Part shown: piece after piece, positions 8,517 to 14,496 of the stretch
Numbering within the stretch: the stretch's first letter is position 1
Layout: each line of letters opens with the position of its first letter
From: CAYLLD01 sp964425135
GTDB taxonomy: Bacteria; Pseudomonadota; Alphaproteobacteria; Rhodobacterales; Rhodobacteraceae
Reading direction: 5' to 3'
Length of the DNA: 17,316 nucleotides
Assembly: GCA_964425135.1 (NCBI GenBank)
Contig: CAYRKW010000070.1
Coordinates: forward strand, 1-17,316
Notes under the pieces: generated by a model
Told to the model about the DNA's origin: nothing
The model's input: only the letters and a program-made list of their open reading frames with translations
Databases searched by the model: none
Position numbers and translations under genes: made by a program

Positions 8517-9548
8517 TTACCCTTCGTCAAACAGATCGTTCTGCTTTGCCTCTTTGGGCATAGGCAACCCCAGATGTGCCCAAGCCTTGCGCGCCAGCAT
8601 CCGGCCGCGCGGTGTGCGCTGGATCAGGCCCTGTTGCAGCAGATACGGCTCAATCACTTCCTCAATCGCGTCCCGCGCTTCCGAGAGCGCCGCTGCAATC
8701 GTCTCCACCCCGACCGGCCCACCGTTGTAATTCTCCGCCAGAAGCGAGATGTAACGGCGGTCCGCGCCATCGAGCCCAAGATCATCAACAGCCAGCCGCG
8801 TCAGCGCCCGATCCGCAATCGCCTGGTCAACCTTGCCGTTGCCCTCGACAATCGCAAAATCCACCACACGCCGCAAAAGACGCCCGGCAATGCGAGGCGT
8901 TCCGCGCGCGCGCCGCGCGATCTCATGTGCGCCATCGGGTGTCGCATCCGCGCCCAGCAGTTTGGCCGCGCGGCTTACGATCTGCTCCAGCTCTTCAACC
9001 TTATAGAACTCAAGCCGCGTCGGAATGCCAAAGCGATCCCGCAAGGGTGTTGTCAAAAGCCCTAACCGCGTCGTCGCGCCCACCAGCGTGAACGGTTGCA
9101 GATCAATCCGCACCGTGCGCGCCGCCGGACCCTCACCGATCACCAGATCAAGCTGGAAGTCCTCCAGCGCTGGATAGAGCACCTCTTCAACAGCCGGATT
9201 GAGCCGGTGTATCTCATCGATGAACAGCACGTCGCGTGCATCCAGATTGGTCAGGATCGCCGCCAGATCACCCGCCTTGGCCAGCACCGGTCCGCTGGTC
9301 ATGCGAAAATTCACGCCCAGCTCACGGCTGACAATCTGCGCCAGTGTCGTCTTCCCCAGTCCTGGCGGTCCATAAAAGAGCGTGTGGTCCATCGCCTGCC
9401 CACGCTGACGCGCGCTTTCGATGAACACCGCAAGATTGGCCCGCGCATCTGCCTGCCCAATGAAATCCTGCAAAAGCTGCGGGCGCAGCGCGTGGTCCAT
9501 GTCTTCGGGAAGCGCGTTGGCGCGCAGGGTCGGGTCAGGCTCGTTCAT
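8517..9548 (-). CDS. ruvB: Holliday junction branch migration ATPase RuvB
   Basis: This AAA+ motor forms hexameric rings that pump DNA through the RuvA-bound Holliday junction during recombination and replication-fork repair. The 343 residues match the usual family length. Visible: the N-terminal LRPQLLQDFIGQ segment; Walker A GPPGLGKTT (60-68); Walker B LFIDEIHR (108-115); sensor 1 GATTR (157-161); the sensor 2 region GTPRIAGRLLRR (216-227); and a C-terminal winged-helix domain with TPRGR. It follows ruvA with a 9-nt gap. Its Shine-Dalgarno AAGGAT overlaps the ruvA TAA, so the two are translationally linked. No missing catalytic residue was seen. No convincing rho-independent terminator follows. 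Confidence 0.98.
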   Translation of the reverse strand: MNEPDPTLRANALPEDMDHALRPQLLQDFIGQADARANLAVFIESARQRGQAMDHTLFYGPPGLGKTTLAQIVSRELGVNFRMTSGPVLAKAGDLAAILTNLDARDVLFIDEIHRLNPAVEEVLYPALEDFQLDLVIGEGPAARTVRIDLQPFTLVGATTRLGLLTTPLRDRFGIPTRLEFYKVEELEQIVSRAAKLLGADATPDGAHEIARRARGTPRIAGRLLRRVVDFAIVEGNGKVDQAIADRALTRLAVDDLGLDGADRRYISLLAENYNGGPVGVETIAAALSEARDAIEEVIEPYLLQQGLIQRTPRGRMLARKAWAHLGLPMPKEAKQNDLFDEG

Positions 9549-9557
9549 GATCGATCC

Positions 9558-10223
9558 TTATCCCGCGGGTGCCAGACGTTGCAACGCCATGCGAATAAGC
9601 GCTGGCGCGTCCGCATCTGGGGCTTCGCCTGCCGCCTCCGCCACCGCGCGCGCTGCATCGGCAGGCGCGTATCCCAGATTGCCCAGTGCCGACAGCGCAT
9701 CCGCCTGCGCCCCCGCATCAATGGGCGCAGACGCGACCGGCGCACTCGGTGCGGGTGTGTCGCGCACATCCCCATCCGCGACCGCAGCCGTTTGCGCGCC
9801 GCCTGTGCCCATCGCCATAATCGCAGGCGCTTTGTCCTTGAGTTCCAGACACACACGTTGCGCGATTTTTGGCCCGACGCCGGGCGCTGCCTTGATTGCC
9901 GCTGCATCGCCCAACGTGATGGCCCGGCTCACACCATCCGCGCCCAATGTCCCCTGAATCGCCAGCGCCGCTTTGGCGCCAACGCCTTGCACAGAAATCA
10001 AGAGCTTGTGCCATTCCCGCTCGGCAATCGTGGCAAAGCCGTAAAGCTGCAACAAATCCTCACGCACCACCAAATCCGTGTAAAGCGCCACTGCCTCACC
10101 CGATGGTGGCAACATCGCCAGCGTGCGTTCCGAGCAAAAGACGATATACCCAACCCCGCCCGTGTCGATCATGACGTGATCGCTCGCCTTCAATTCCAGC
10201 CGTCCGCTTATCTTACCGATCAT
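9558..10223 (-). CDS. ruvA: Holliday junction branch migration protein RuvA
   Basis: RuvA binds the four-way junction as a tetramer and loads RuvB. The start is set at MIGKISGRLE (221 residues), which matches the family N-terminus and overlaps the ruvC stop as ATGA (10220-10223). The longer frame up to 10292 lies inside ruvC and is rejected. Visible: an OB-fold domain; the acidic pin E55-D56 in REDLLQLYG; two helix-hairpin-helix motifs, SVQGVGAKAAL (77-87) and AAPGVGPKIAQRV (112-124); an Ala/Pro-rich flexible linker (about 140-170); and a C-terminal RuvB-contacting domain with LGNLGYAPADA (180-190). The gene is the middle member of ruvC-ruvA-ruvB. The length is a little above the Escherichia coli protein because of the linker. 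Confidence 0.97.
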   Translation of the reverse strand: MIGKISGRLELKASDHVMIDTGGVGYIVFCSERTLAMLPPSGEAVALYTDLVVREDLLQLYGFATIAEREWHKLLISVQGVGAKAALAIQGTLGADGVSRAITLGDAAAIKAAPGVGPKIAQRVCLELKDKAPAIMAMGTGGAQTAAVADGDVRDTPAPSAPVASAPIDAGAQADALSALGNLGYAPADAARAVAEAAGEAPDADAPALIRMALQRLAPAG

Positions 10224-10732
10224 CGCGCGCCCTCCGATGCTGCGATTGCCTCCGCCAGCCGTCCTGAGAATTGCGCGTGATGCGCGTGGCACAGCGCTAT
10301 GGCCAAGGCGTCGGCAGCATCTGCGCCTGCAATTTGCGCACCGGGCAATTGCAATTTCACCATATGCTCCACCTGCGACTTCTCTGCATGGCCAACGCCC
10401 ACCACGACCTTTTTGACCGTATTGGGCGCATATTCCGCCACGTCCAGCCCTGCCTGTGCAGGCGCCAAAAGCGCAATTGCGCGTGCCTGACCCAGCTTCA
10501 ACGTCCCGGCAGCGTCCTTATTCACGAATGTATGCTCAACAGCAGCGGCTTGCGGTGCGTGACGCTCCAAAATGTCCTGAAGTTGTGTGTGCAGCGACAA
10601 AAGCCGTATCGCGAGAGTCTCGCCCTTCGACTGGCACACGCCATTCGCGACGTGCCGCACGCGGGAGCCGTGAGAATCAACCACACCCCAGCCCATGCGG
10701 CGCAACCCCGGATCAATCCCGATTACCCGCAT
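10220..10732 (-). CDS. ruvC: Crossover junction endodeoxyribonuclease RuvC
   Basis: RuvC resolves Holliday junctions by symmetric nicking and works with RuvAB. It has 170 residues from MRVIGIDPG. The four metal-binding carboxylates of the RNase H-like fold are present at D7, E66, D138 and D141, the same numbering as the Escherichia coli protein. The start is chosen because the family begins at this Met. The in-frame extension to 10852 (FCFVRHNSNW and so on) lacks family character and would run through the promoter region. An AAAGGCGGG purine-rich stretch lies just upstream. It is the first gene of the ruvCAB operon, and ruvA starts inside its stop codon. Confidence 0.97.
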   Translation of the reverse strand: MRVIGIDPGLRRMGWGVVDSHGSRVRHVANGVCQSKGETLAIRLLSLHTQLQDILERHAPQAAAVEHTFVNKDAAGTLKLGQARAIALLAPAQAGLDVAEYAPNTVKKVVVGVGHAEKSQVEHMVKLQLPGAQIAGADAADALAIALCHAHHAQFSGRLAEAIAASEGAR

Positions 10733-10775
10733 CTTCTGCCCGCCTTTTATTGTTATGGTTACGTATTCGTTAGCA

Positions 10776-10824
10776 CGAAACATGAACAAAAACCAGTTTG
10801 AATTGTGGCGAACAAAGCAAAAAC
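10776..10824 (-). promoter_or_regulatory. Two near-match LexA-type direct repeats upstream of ruvC
   Basis: The alphaproteobacterial LexA box is GTTC-N7-GTTC (established). On the minus strand GTTT-N7-GTTC lies at 10824-10810, about 78 nt upstream of the ruvC start. The second copy is GTTC-N7-GTGC, with its first G at 10787, about 41 nt upstream. Each is one base off. The position fits an SOS-regulated ruv promoter, but two imperfect sites in A/T-rich DNA could be chance. Confidence 0.3.
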
Positions 10825-10874
10825 ATAACGATTCCAACCCCGCACCTGCCACAATCCCTAACCCTTTCTAAAAC

Positions 10875-10904
10875 ATGCAAAAATTGCATATCTGGGTTGC
10901 GCAA
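10875..10904. promoter_or_regulatory. Pair of TTGC-type dyads in the ruvC/DUF1127 divergent region
   Basis: ATGCAA-AAA-TTGCAT (10875-10889) is a perfect inverted repeat. Eight bases later TTGCGCAA (10897-10904) is a perfect 8-bp palindrome. Both share TTGC/GCAA half-sites and sit in a 280-nt intergenic region between two divergent genes. A possible DUF1127 promoter (TTGCAT at 10884-10889, 16 nt, TAGCAT at 10906-10911) would overlap them. They look like operator sites for an unidentified regulator. Confidence 0.35.
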
Positions 10905-10946
10905 ATAGCATTTGTGAATCCGGAAAGCTGATCCTAGATGCGCCTT

Positions 10947-10974
10947 ACTCCACCGACACGGCGTCAGGCGGAGT
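10947..10974 (+). ncRNA. Hairpin in the putative DUF1127 5' leader
   Basis: ACTCCACCGAC and GTC-A-GGCGGAGT pair around a 5-nt loop (ACGGC), with one A:C mismatch and one bulged A. The run after it is TTCTTCT. It would lie in the leader about 40 nt upstream of the DUF1127 start. It could act as an mRNA structure, an attenuator-like element or the 3' end of a short leader RNA. The T-run is interrupted, so a terminator role is uncertain. Confidence 0.35.
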
Positions 10975-11012
10975 TCTTCTAAATTGTAACCGCTAATCTG
11001 AAAGTCTTCACC

Positions 11013-11222
11013 ATGGCTATGTATCTGAACACAAAACCTGTACCAACTGGCGCCTCAGCAATCTTCCGCGCTGTAAATCGTCTTGAGGGCATCGTCGAAA
11101 CGATCATCAACTGGAACGCAAGCCGCAAGACTGCAACCGTTCTGAACAGCCTGTCCGACAAGCAGCTTGAGGATATCGGTCTGTCCCGTGGCGACATCGA
11201 TGGCGTTGCCAATCGTCGCTAA
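11013..11222 (+). CDS. DUF1127 family small protein
   Basis: A 69-residue protein whose C-terminal half has the DUF1127 (YjiS-like) signature: W34-N35, then LNSLSDKQLEDIGLSRGDI (44-62), and a basic end. Small DUF1127 proteins in alphaproteobacteria are often stress-induced, and some bind RNA and influence RNA turnover or phosphate/carbon responses (family knowledge). No specific role can be assigned here. A second Met two codons downstream (11019) is an alternative start; the upstream purine stretch GAAAG is weak for either. The gene is monocistronic, with its own terminator, and is divergent from ruvCAB across a 280-nt region with several dyads. Confidence 0.88.
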   Translation: MAMYLNTKPVPTGASAIFRAVNRLEGIVETIINWNASRKTATVLNSLSDKQLEDIGLSRGDIDGVANRR

Positions 11223-11248
11223 CCTGTCGGGGAGTTTTTCTCTTAACG

Positions 11249-11285
11249 AACGCCCGCGTTTGGTTGTCCAGCGCGGGCGTTTTTC
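11249..11285 (+). terminator. Rho-independent terminator of the DUF1127 gene
   Basis: ACGCCCGCG (11250-11258) pairs perfectly with CGCGGGCGT (11272-11280), extended by one A:T pair. The loop is 13 nt and the stem runs directly into TTTTTC. It lies 28 nt after the DUF1127 stop. On the minus strand only a short interrupted T stretch follows, so it is at best a weak terminator for the convergent prmA. Confidence 0.85.
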
Positions 11286-11297
11286 TTTGCGCGCGCT

Positions 11298-12167
11298 CTA
11301 TCCGCGCCGCAACGTCAGCGTCGTCCACTCGCCGATCACCTCGCGATGCTCACACGCAAAGCCATGCCCGCGATAGGTTGCGACAACGCCTGCCGCTTGC
11401 CGGTTCAGAATGCCCGACAGGATGACAACAGATCCAAGGTCCGTGTGCGCTGCCATATCTCGCGCCAGCCGCTTAAGCGGTCCGGCAAGGATATTCGCGA
11501 ACACCAGATCATAGGGCGCGCGCTGCCGAAGCGCGTCCGCTTTAAACCCCGGCGCTGTGACACAGCGCACCCGCGTGCCCAACCCGTTCACAGTCATATT
11601 CGCCCGCGCCGTCGCAACCGCTACCGGATCCATGTCCGAGGCAATCACATGGCGCGCGCCGGTCCGCGCCGCCGCCATCGCCAGAACGCCTGTCCCCGTG
11701 CCAATATCCGCCACATGCTGCGCCATTAGTCCTGCACGCAGCAAGCGGTCATATGAGCGTAGACAGCCCAAGGTCGTGCCGTGATGTCCGGTGCCAAATG
11801 CCATCGCTGCGTCAATCTGCAATCCGATCCGGTTGATCGGCACAAGGGCCGCATCATGCGAGCCGAAGACGATGAACCGTCCGGCCTCAACCGGTGTTAA
11901 CTCGCGCCGCACCTGCGCGACCCAATCGCGATCCGGCACTTTGGAGATGACGAAAGGCTGCGCGCCCGCCATGCTTGCAAGCAGCGCAAGACCGGCCTCA
12001 TCGGGCTTTTGGGTAAAATACCCCGCAACCTCCCAATAGCCTGATCCGTCCTCAATCTCGAAGGTACCAATCCCCATGGGTTCGGGGTGCAGCGCATCCA
12101 TCATATCTGAAAGCTGATAGGCCGAAGCCTCGGAGCGCAGTGTTGTGAAAGCCGTATACGTTGTCAT
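11298..12167 (-). CDS. prmA: Ribosomal protein L11 methyltransferase PrmA
   Basis: PrmA trimethylates L11 using S-adenosylmethionine. The 289 residues show an N-terminal substrate-recognition domain (about 1-90), then AFGTGHHGTT (123-132), SAM motif I DIGTGTGVLAMAA (154-166), the acidic residue D178 in ASDMDP, and NILAGPL (225-231), all hallmarks of the family. The ATG is preceded closely by GCGGAG. It is transcribed on the minus strand, 95 nt downstream of the DUF3592-like gene, and converges with the DUF1127 gene. The 95-nt gap suggests either its own promoter or read-through; neither could be settled by inspection. Confidence 0.95.
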   Translation of the reverse strand: MTTYTAFTTLRSEASAYQLSDMMDALHPEPMGIGTFEIEDGSGYWEVAGYFTQKPDEAGLALLASMAGAQPFVISKVPDRDWVAQVRRELTPVEAGRFIVFGSHDAALVPINRIGLQIDAAMAFGTGHHGTTLGCLRSYDRLLRAGLMAQHVADIGTGTGVLAMAAARTGARHVIASDMDPVAVATARANMTVNGLGTRVRCVTAPGFKADALRQRAPYDLVFANILAGPLKRLARDMAAHTDLGSVVILSGILNRQAAGVVATYRGHGFACEHREVIGEWTTLTLRRG

Positions 12168-12262
12168 GCTCCGCGCCTACTGCGTTTTATTCCCCAATGA
12201 CAAGGCTGCATTGTGCGAACGATTGCCCAACGAAAGGCTTTGGTGAACACCTGAAAGCGCGT

Positions 12263-12823
12263 TCAGCGGCGCGAGATATTTAAACGCTGGTCGCGGCGGA
12301 TCAGAACCGGCTTGTTGCGCACAGATTTGATTTCAGCCCAAATATAGGCACAGCACAGCGCCGCAAACATCAAGAGCCCGCCTGCCAAAAACCCAATCGG
12401 CGCGGCCCAGAAAGTCGACATGGTGATGGGCTGCGCCTGCTCGGGCATCTCGCGCCGATAACGTATCTCCACGATCTCACCGGGCTTGTAGGACCAGCGC
12501 GACGAGTCAGACAATGCGCCGCCGATATAGGACGCGCCGTTCTCATGGGTGTAGAAAAAGCCCGGAATGAAAAAGAGTTCATTCGGCCCATAGTCACCGG
12601 CCTTCACGCCTTCGGCCACACGCACCGGCATCTCCACCCGCGTCGGCTCCATGTTCACAACAATCGCCGATGTGCGCAGCGAATTTTTGTAAAACGCCAT
12701 AAAATCGAGCATCAGGAACGCACCATAGCAGATCGGAATCAGCGCAAGCATCAAGAACAACGTCCTGAACCCTTTTGGCAGCCGCACCGAATTGCGCTGC
12801 TTGATTGCACTTAAATCTAGCAT
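12263..12823 (-). CDS. Two-helix membrane protein, DUF3592-like
   Basis: A 186-residue protein with two transmembrane segments (about 20-43 and 137-163) flanking a roughly 90-residue domain. The domain contains FFYTHENGASYIGG, SSRWSYKPGEIVEIRYRREMPEQA and a short basic cytoplasmic tail. The layout (helix, beta-rich domain with a PGE-x-VEIRY strand near the second helix, helix) resembles DUF3592. That assignment is by pattern and not certain, and no function is known. The start is set at MLDLSAIKQR because AGGGAC lies seven nucleotides upstream; the frame continues upstream to 13060 without a plausible start. A -10-like TATACA and -35-like TTAATT lie just upstream. The gene is divergent from ugpB. 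Confidence 0.75.
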   Translation of the reverse strand: MLDLSAIKQRNSVRLPKGFRTLFLMLALIPICYGAFLMLDFMAFYKNSLRTSAIVVNMEPTRVEMPVRVAEGVKAGDYGPNELFFIPGFFYTHENGASYIGGALSDSSRWSYKPGEIVEIRYRREMPEQAQPITMSTFWAAPIGFLAGGLLMFAALCCAYIWAEIKSVRNKPVLIRRDQRLNISRR

Positions 12824-12851
12824 TGTTCGTCCCTGTCCCCGCAGATTCGTG

Positions 12852-12880
12852 TGTATAACACAAATATTTAGGTAAATTAA
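12852..12880 (-). promoter_or_regulatory. Possible promoter of the DUF3592-like gene
   Basis: On the minus strand TTAATT (12880-12875) and TATACA (12857-12852) are separated by 17 nt, in a local A/T-rich patch unlike its surroundings. Transcription would begin about 20 nt before the start codon. The -35 is weak (3 of 6), the -10 better (4 of 6). Confidence 0.35.
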
Positions 12881-12904
12881 CTCGTTCTTCATGAGTTTTG
12901 CCGC

Positions 12905-12922
12905 GTCACATCTCAATGTGAC
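12905..12922. promoter_or_regulatory. Perfect 7-bp inverted repeat, candidate operator
   Basis: GTCACAT-CTCA-ATGTGAC is a perfect dyad in the 281-nt region between the DUF3592-like gene and ugpB. It sits about 25 nt behind the -35 proposed for the former and 182 nt upstream of ugpB. The half-sites are the reverse arrangement of a CRP site and do not match a Pho box. The cognate regulator is unknown. Confidence 0.4.
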
Positions 12923-13020
12923 ATTCCAACTCGGCCTCCTCGGATTGAAGCCGCAAAGCCCCGTAACGACGCTGTTTTTTGTGTCTTTGCATTTCCATAC
13001 AGACCCTCCCGCATGGTGCT

Positions 13021-13036
13021 GCGTTGCGCACAACGC
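13021..13036. promoter_or_regulatory. 6-bp inverted repeat upstream of ugpB, candidate operator
   Basis: GCGTTG-CGCA-CAACGC lies 68 nt upstream of the ugpB start. The location fits repressor or activator control of the ugp operon. Short G/C-rich dyads arise by chance, so support is limited. Confidence 0.3.
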
Positions 13037-13104
13037 TTGCGTTTTTGGTCTGGGGGTCACATCCTACCGTTACGTCAATCGATTTATCCACGAGGAGACA
13101 CTCC

Positions 13105-14415
13105 ATGCATCTCAAAGCTGTACTGCTCGCTACGACGCTACCCACCCTCATCGCGGCGCCCGCGCTCGCCCAAACACAGGTCGAGTTCTGGCATGCCTTC
13201 ACAGGCCGCCTTGGAGAGTTGGTCGCGGAACAAGTCGAGACTTTCAACGGATCGCAATCTGACTATGAAGTTGTGGCGACCCACAAGGGCAACTATTCCG
13301 AAACACTCAACGCAGGTATCGCCGCATTCCGCGCGGGCGAGCAACCCGACATCCTGATGGTGTTCGAGGTCGGGACAGCCACAATGATGGCAGCCTCCGG
13401 TGCAATCAAACCAGTCCATGAGGTTATGACACAGGCCGGTGCAGATTTTGATGCGGCGTCGTATATTGACAGCGTAAAAGGCTATTACACGTCATCTGAC
13501 GGCGAGATGTTGTCGCTGCCGTTCAACTCCTCAACGCCAGTGCTCTGGGTCAATCGTAATGCGCTTTCAGACGCAGGCATTGACCCTGACGTGGATCTGA
13601 GCACGTGGGAAAACGTCGATGGCGTTCTGACACAACTCAAGGACGCGGGCAGCACCTGTCCGCTGACAACCGCATGGCAAAGCTGGATCCATCTGGAGAA
13701 CTTCTCCGCTTATCACGACGCCAGCTTTGCGACCAAAGCCAATGGCTTTGGTGGGCTTGATACCGAACTTGCCCTCGATGGCGCTGCGCAGGTTGCGCAT
13801 ATTTCCGCCATGGGCGAATGGGCGCAGGACGGCAAATTCATCTACGCCGGTCGCCGCAACGAAGGCGGGGCCAACTTCCGCGCCGGTGAATGCGCGCTCT
13901 TTACCGAAAGCTCCGCCGGTTATGCGGGCATCAAGGCAGAGGCAGAGTTTGACTTCGATGTCCGCCCGCTACCCTATTGGGAAGCTGTCAAGTCCGAGCC
14001 GCAAAACACCATCATCGGCGGCGCATCGCTTTGGGTCATGGAAGGACAAACGGAGGAAGAATACAAAGGCGTAGCCGCCTTCCTCAACTTCCTGTCGTCG
14101 GCTGAAATTCAGGCCAAATGGCATCAGGACACCGGCTATCTGCCGATCACACAAGCAGCCGCTGATCTGACGCGCGAGCAAGGGTTTTACGCTGAAAATC
14201 CCGGCACCGATATCGCCGTGATCCAGATGACGGCCAAAACACCAACCGACAACTCCAAAGGCCTGCGCCTTGGATCGTTCGATCAAATTCGCGGCATCAT
14301 CGATGAAGAGCTCGAAGCCGTTTGGGCCGGAGATAAGTCTGCACAAGAGGCCCTTCAAAGTGCCTCGTCCCGCGGCAATGAATTGCTGCGCCGGTTCGAG
14401 CAAGCCAACCGCTAA
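13105..14415 (+). CDS. ugpB: sn-Glycerol-3-phosphate-binding periplasmic protein UgpB
   Basis: Periplasmic receptor of the Ugp importer for glycerol-3-phosphate and glycerophosphodiesters. It has 436 residues including a Sec signal peptide with a likely cleavage after ALA (20-22), before QTQVEFWHAF. The start has GAGGAG seven nucleotides upstream; the longer frame from 12979 is rejected because the signal peptide would be buried. The protein keeps the UgpB landmarks: KGNYSETLNAGIAAFR, FEVGTATMMA, PFNSSTPVLW, WQSWIHLENFSA, GGASLWVM, GYLPIT, LTREQGFY, SKGLRLG and NELLRRFE. Positions equivalent to the known E. coli ligand contacts are present (Y64, E88, S143, S270, G306, Y345, R388). It is the first gene of ugpBAEC, and a stable hairpin follows its stop codon. 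Confidence 0.96.
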   Translation: MHLKAVLLATTLPTLIAAPALAQTQVEFWHAFTGRLGELVAEQVETFNGSQSDYEVVATHKGNYSETLNAGIAAFRAGEQPDILMVFEVGTATMMAASGAIKPVHEVMTQAGADFDAASYIDSVKGYYTSSDGEMLSLPFNSSTPVLWVNRNALSDAGIDPDVDLSTWENVDGVLTQLKDAGSTCPLTTAWQSWIHLENFSAYHDASFATKANGFGGLDTELALDGAAQVAHISAMGEWAQDGKFIYAGRRNEGGANFRAGECALFTESSAGYAGIKAEAEFDFDVRPLPYWEAVKSEPQNTIIGGASLWVMEGQTEEEYKGVAAFLNFLSSAEIQAKWHQDTGYLPITQAAADLTREQGFYAENPGTDIAVIQMTAKTPTDNSKGLRLGSFDQIRGIIDEELEAVWAGDKSAQEALQSASSRGNELLRRFEQANR

Positions 14416-14429
14416 CGGCAACTCTAAGC

Positions 14430-14463
14430 GCGCTCGCCCCGCAAATAACGCAGGGGCGGGCGC
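14430..14463 (+). other. Intercistronic 11-bp stem-loop between ugpB and ugpA
   Basis: GCGCTCGCCCC (14430-14440) pairs with GGGGCGGGCGC (14453-14463) with one G:U wobble and a 12-nt loop. The sequence that follows is ACCAAAAAAT, with no T-run, so it is not a standard intrinsic terminator. Its place directly after a binding-protein gene matches the 3'-protective hairpins known in operons such as malE-malF, which raise binding-protein expression over permease expression. That role here is inference. Confidence 0.75.
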
Positions 14464-14483
14464 ACCAAAAAATAACACGCGCC

Positions 14484-14496
14484 GAGGTATACCATC
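14484..14496 (+). promoter_or_regulatory. ugpA ribosome-binding site with apparent ATC start codon
   Basis: GAGGT (14484-14488) is followed by five nucleotides and then ATC (14494-14496), which opens the UgpA-homologous frame. No ATG, GTG or TTG occurs in this frame between the TAA at 14473 and the ATG at 14641. The spacing and homology point to ATC as the initiation codon, or to a changed ATG. Confidence 0.65.

Noticed and set aside
8517..9548. Plus-strand open frames over ruvB, ruvA and ugpC
   Set aside because: They are antisense shadows of well-supported conserved genes.
10733..10852. N-terminal extension of ruvC
   Set aside because: RuvC family proteins begin at MRVIGIDPG; the extension has no homology and covers A/T-rich promoter DNA.
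10929..10934. TGATCC as a Rhodobacter-type sigma-E -35 element for the DUF1127 gene
   Set aside because: No matching -10 element is found at the expected 16-18 nt spacing.
12979..13104. N-terminal extension of ugpB
   Set aside because: It would bury the signal peptide; the ATG at 13105 has a strong GAGGAG.
12824..13104. Pho box upstream of ugpB
   Set aside because: I looked for tandem TGTCAT-type repeats with an 11-nt period on both strands and found none. GTCAC at 13056 and GTCAA at 13074 are 18 nt apart, which is the wrong spacing.
14430..14463. Intrinsic terminator after ugpB
   Set aside because: The stem is strong but the following bases are ACCAAAAAAT on the plus strand, with no T-run. 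The downstream genes clearly belong to the same operon.
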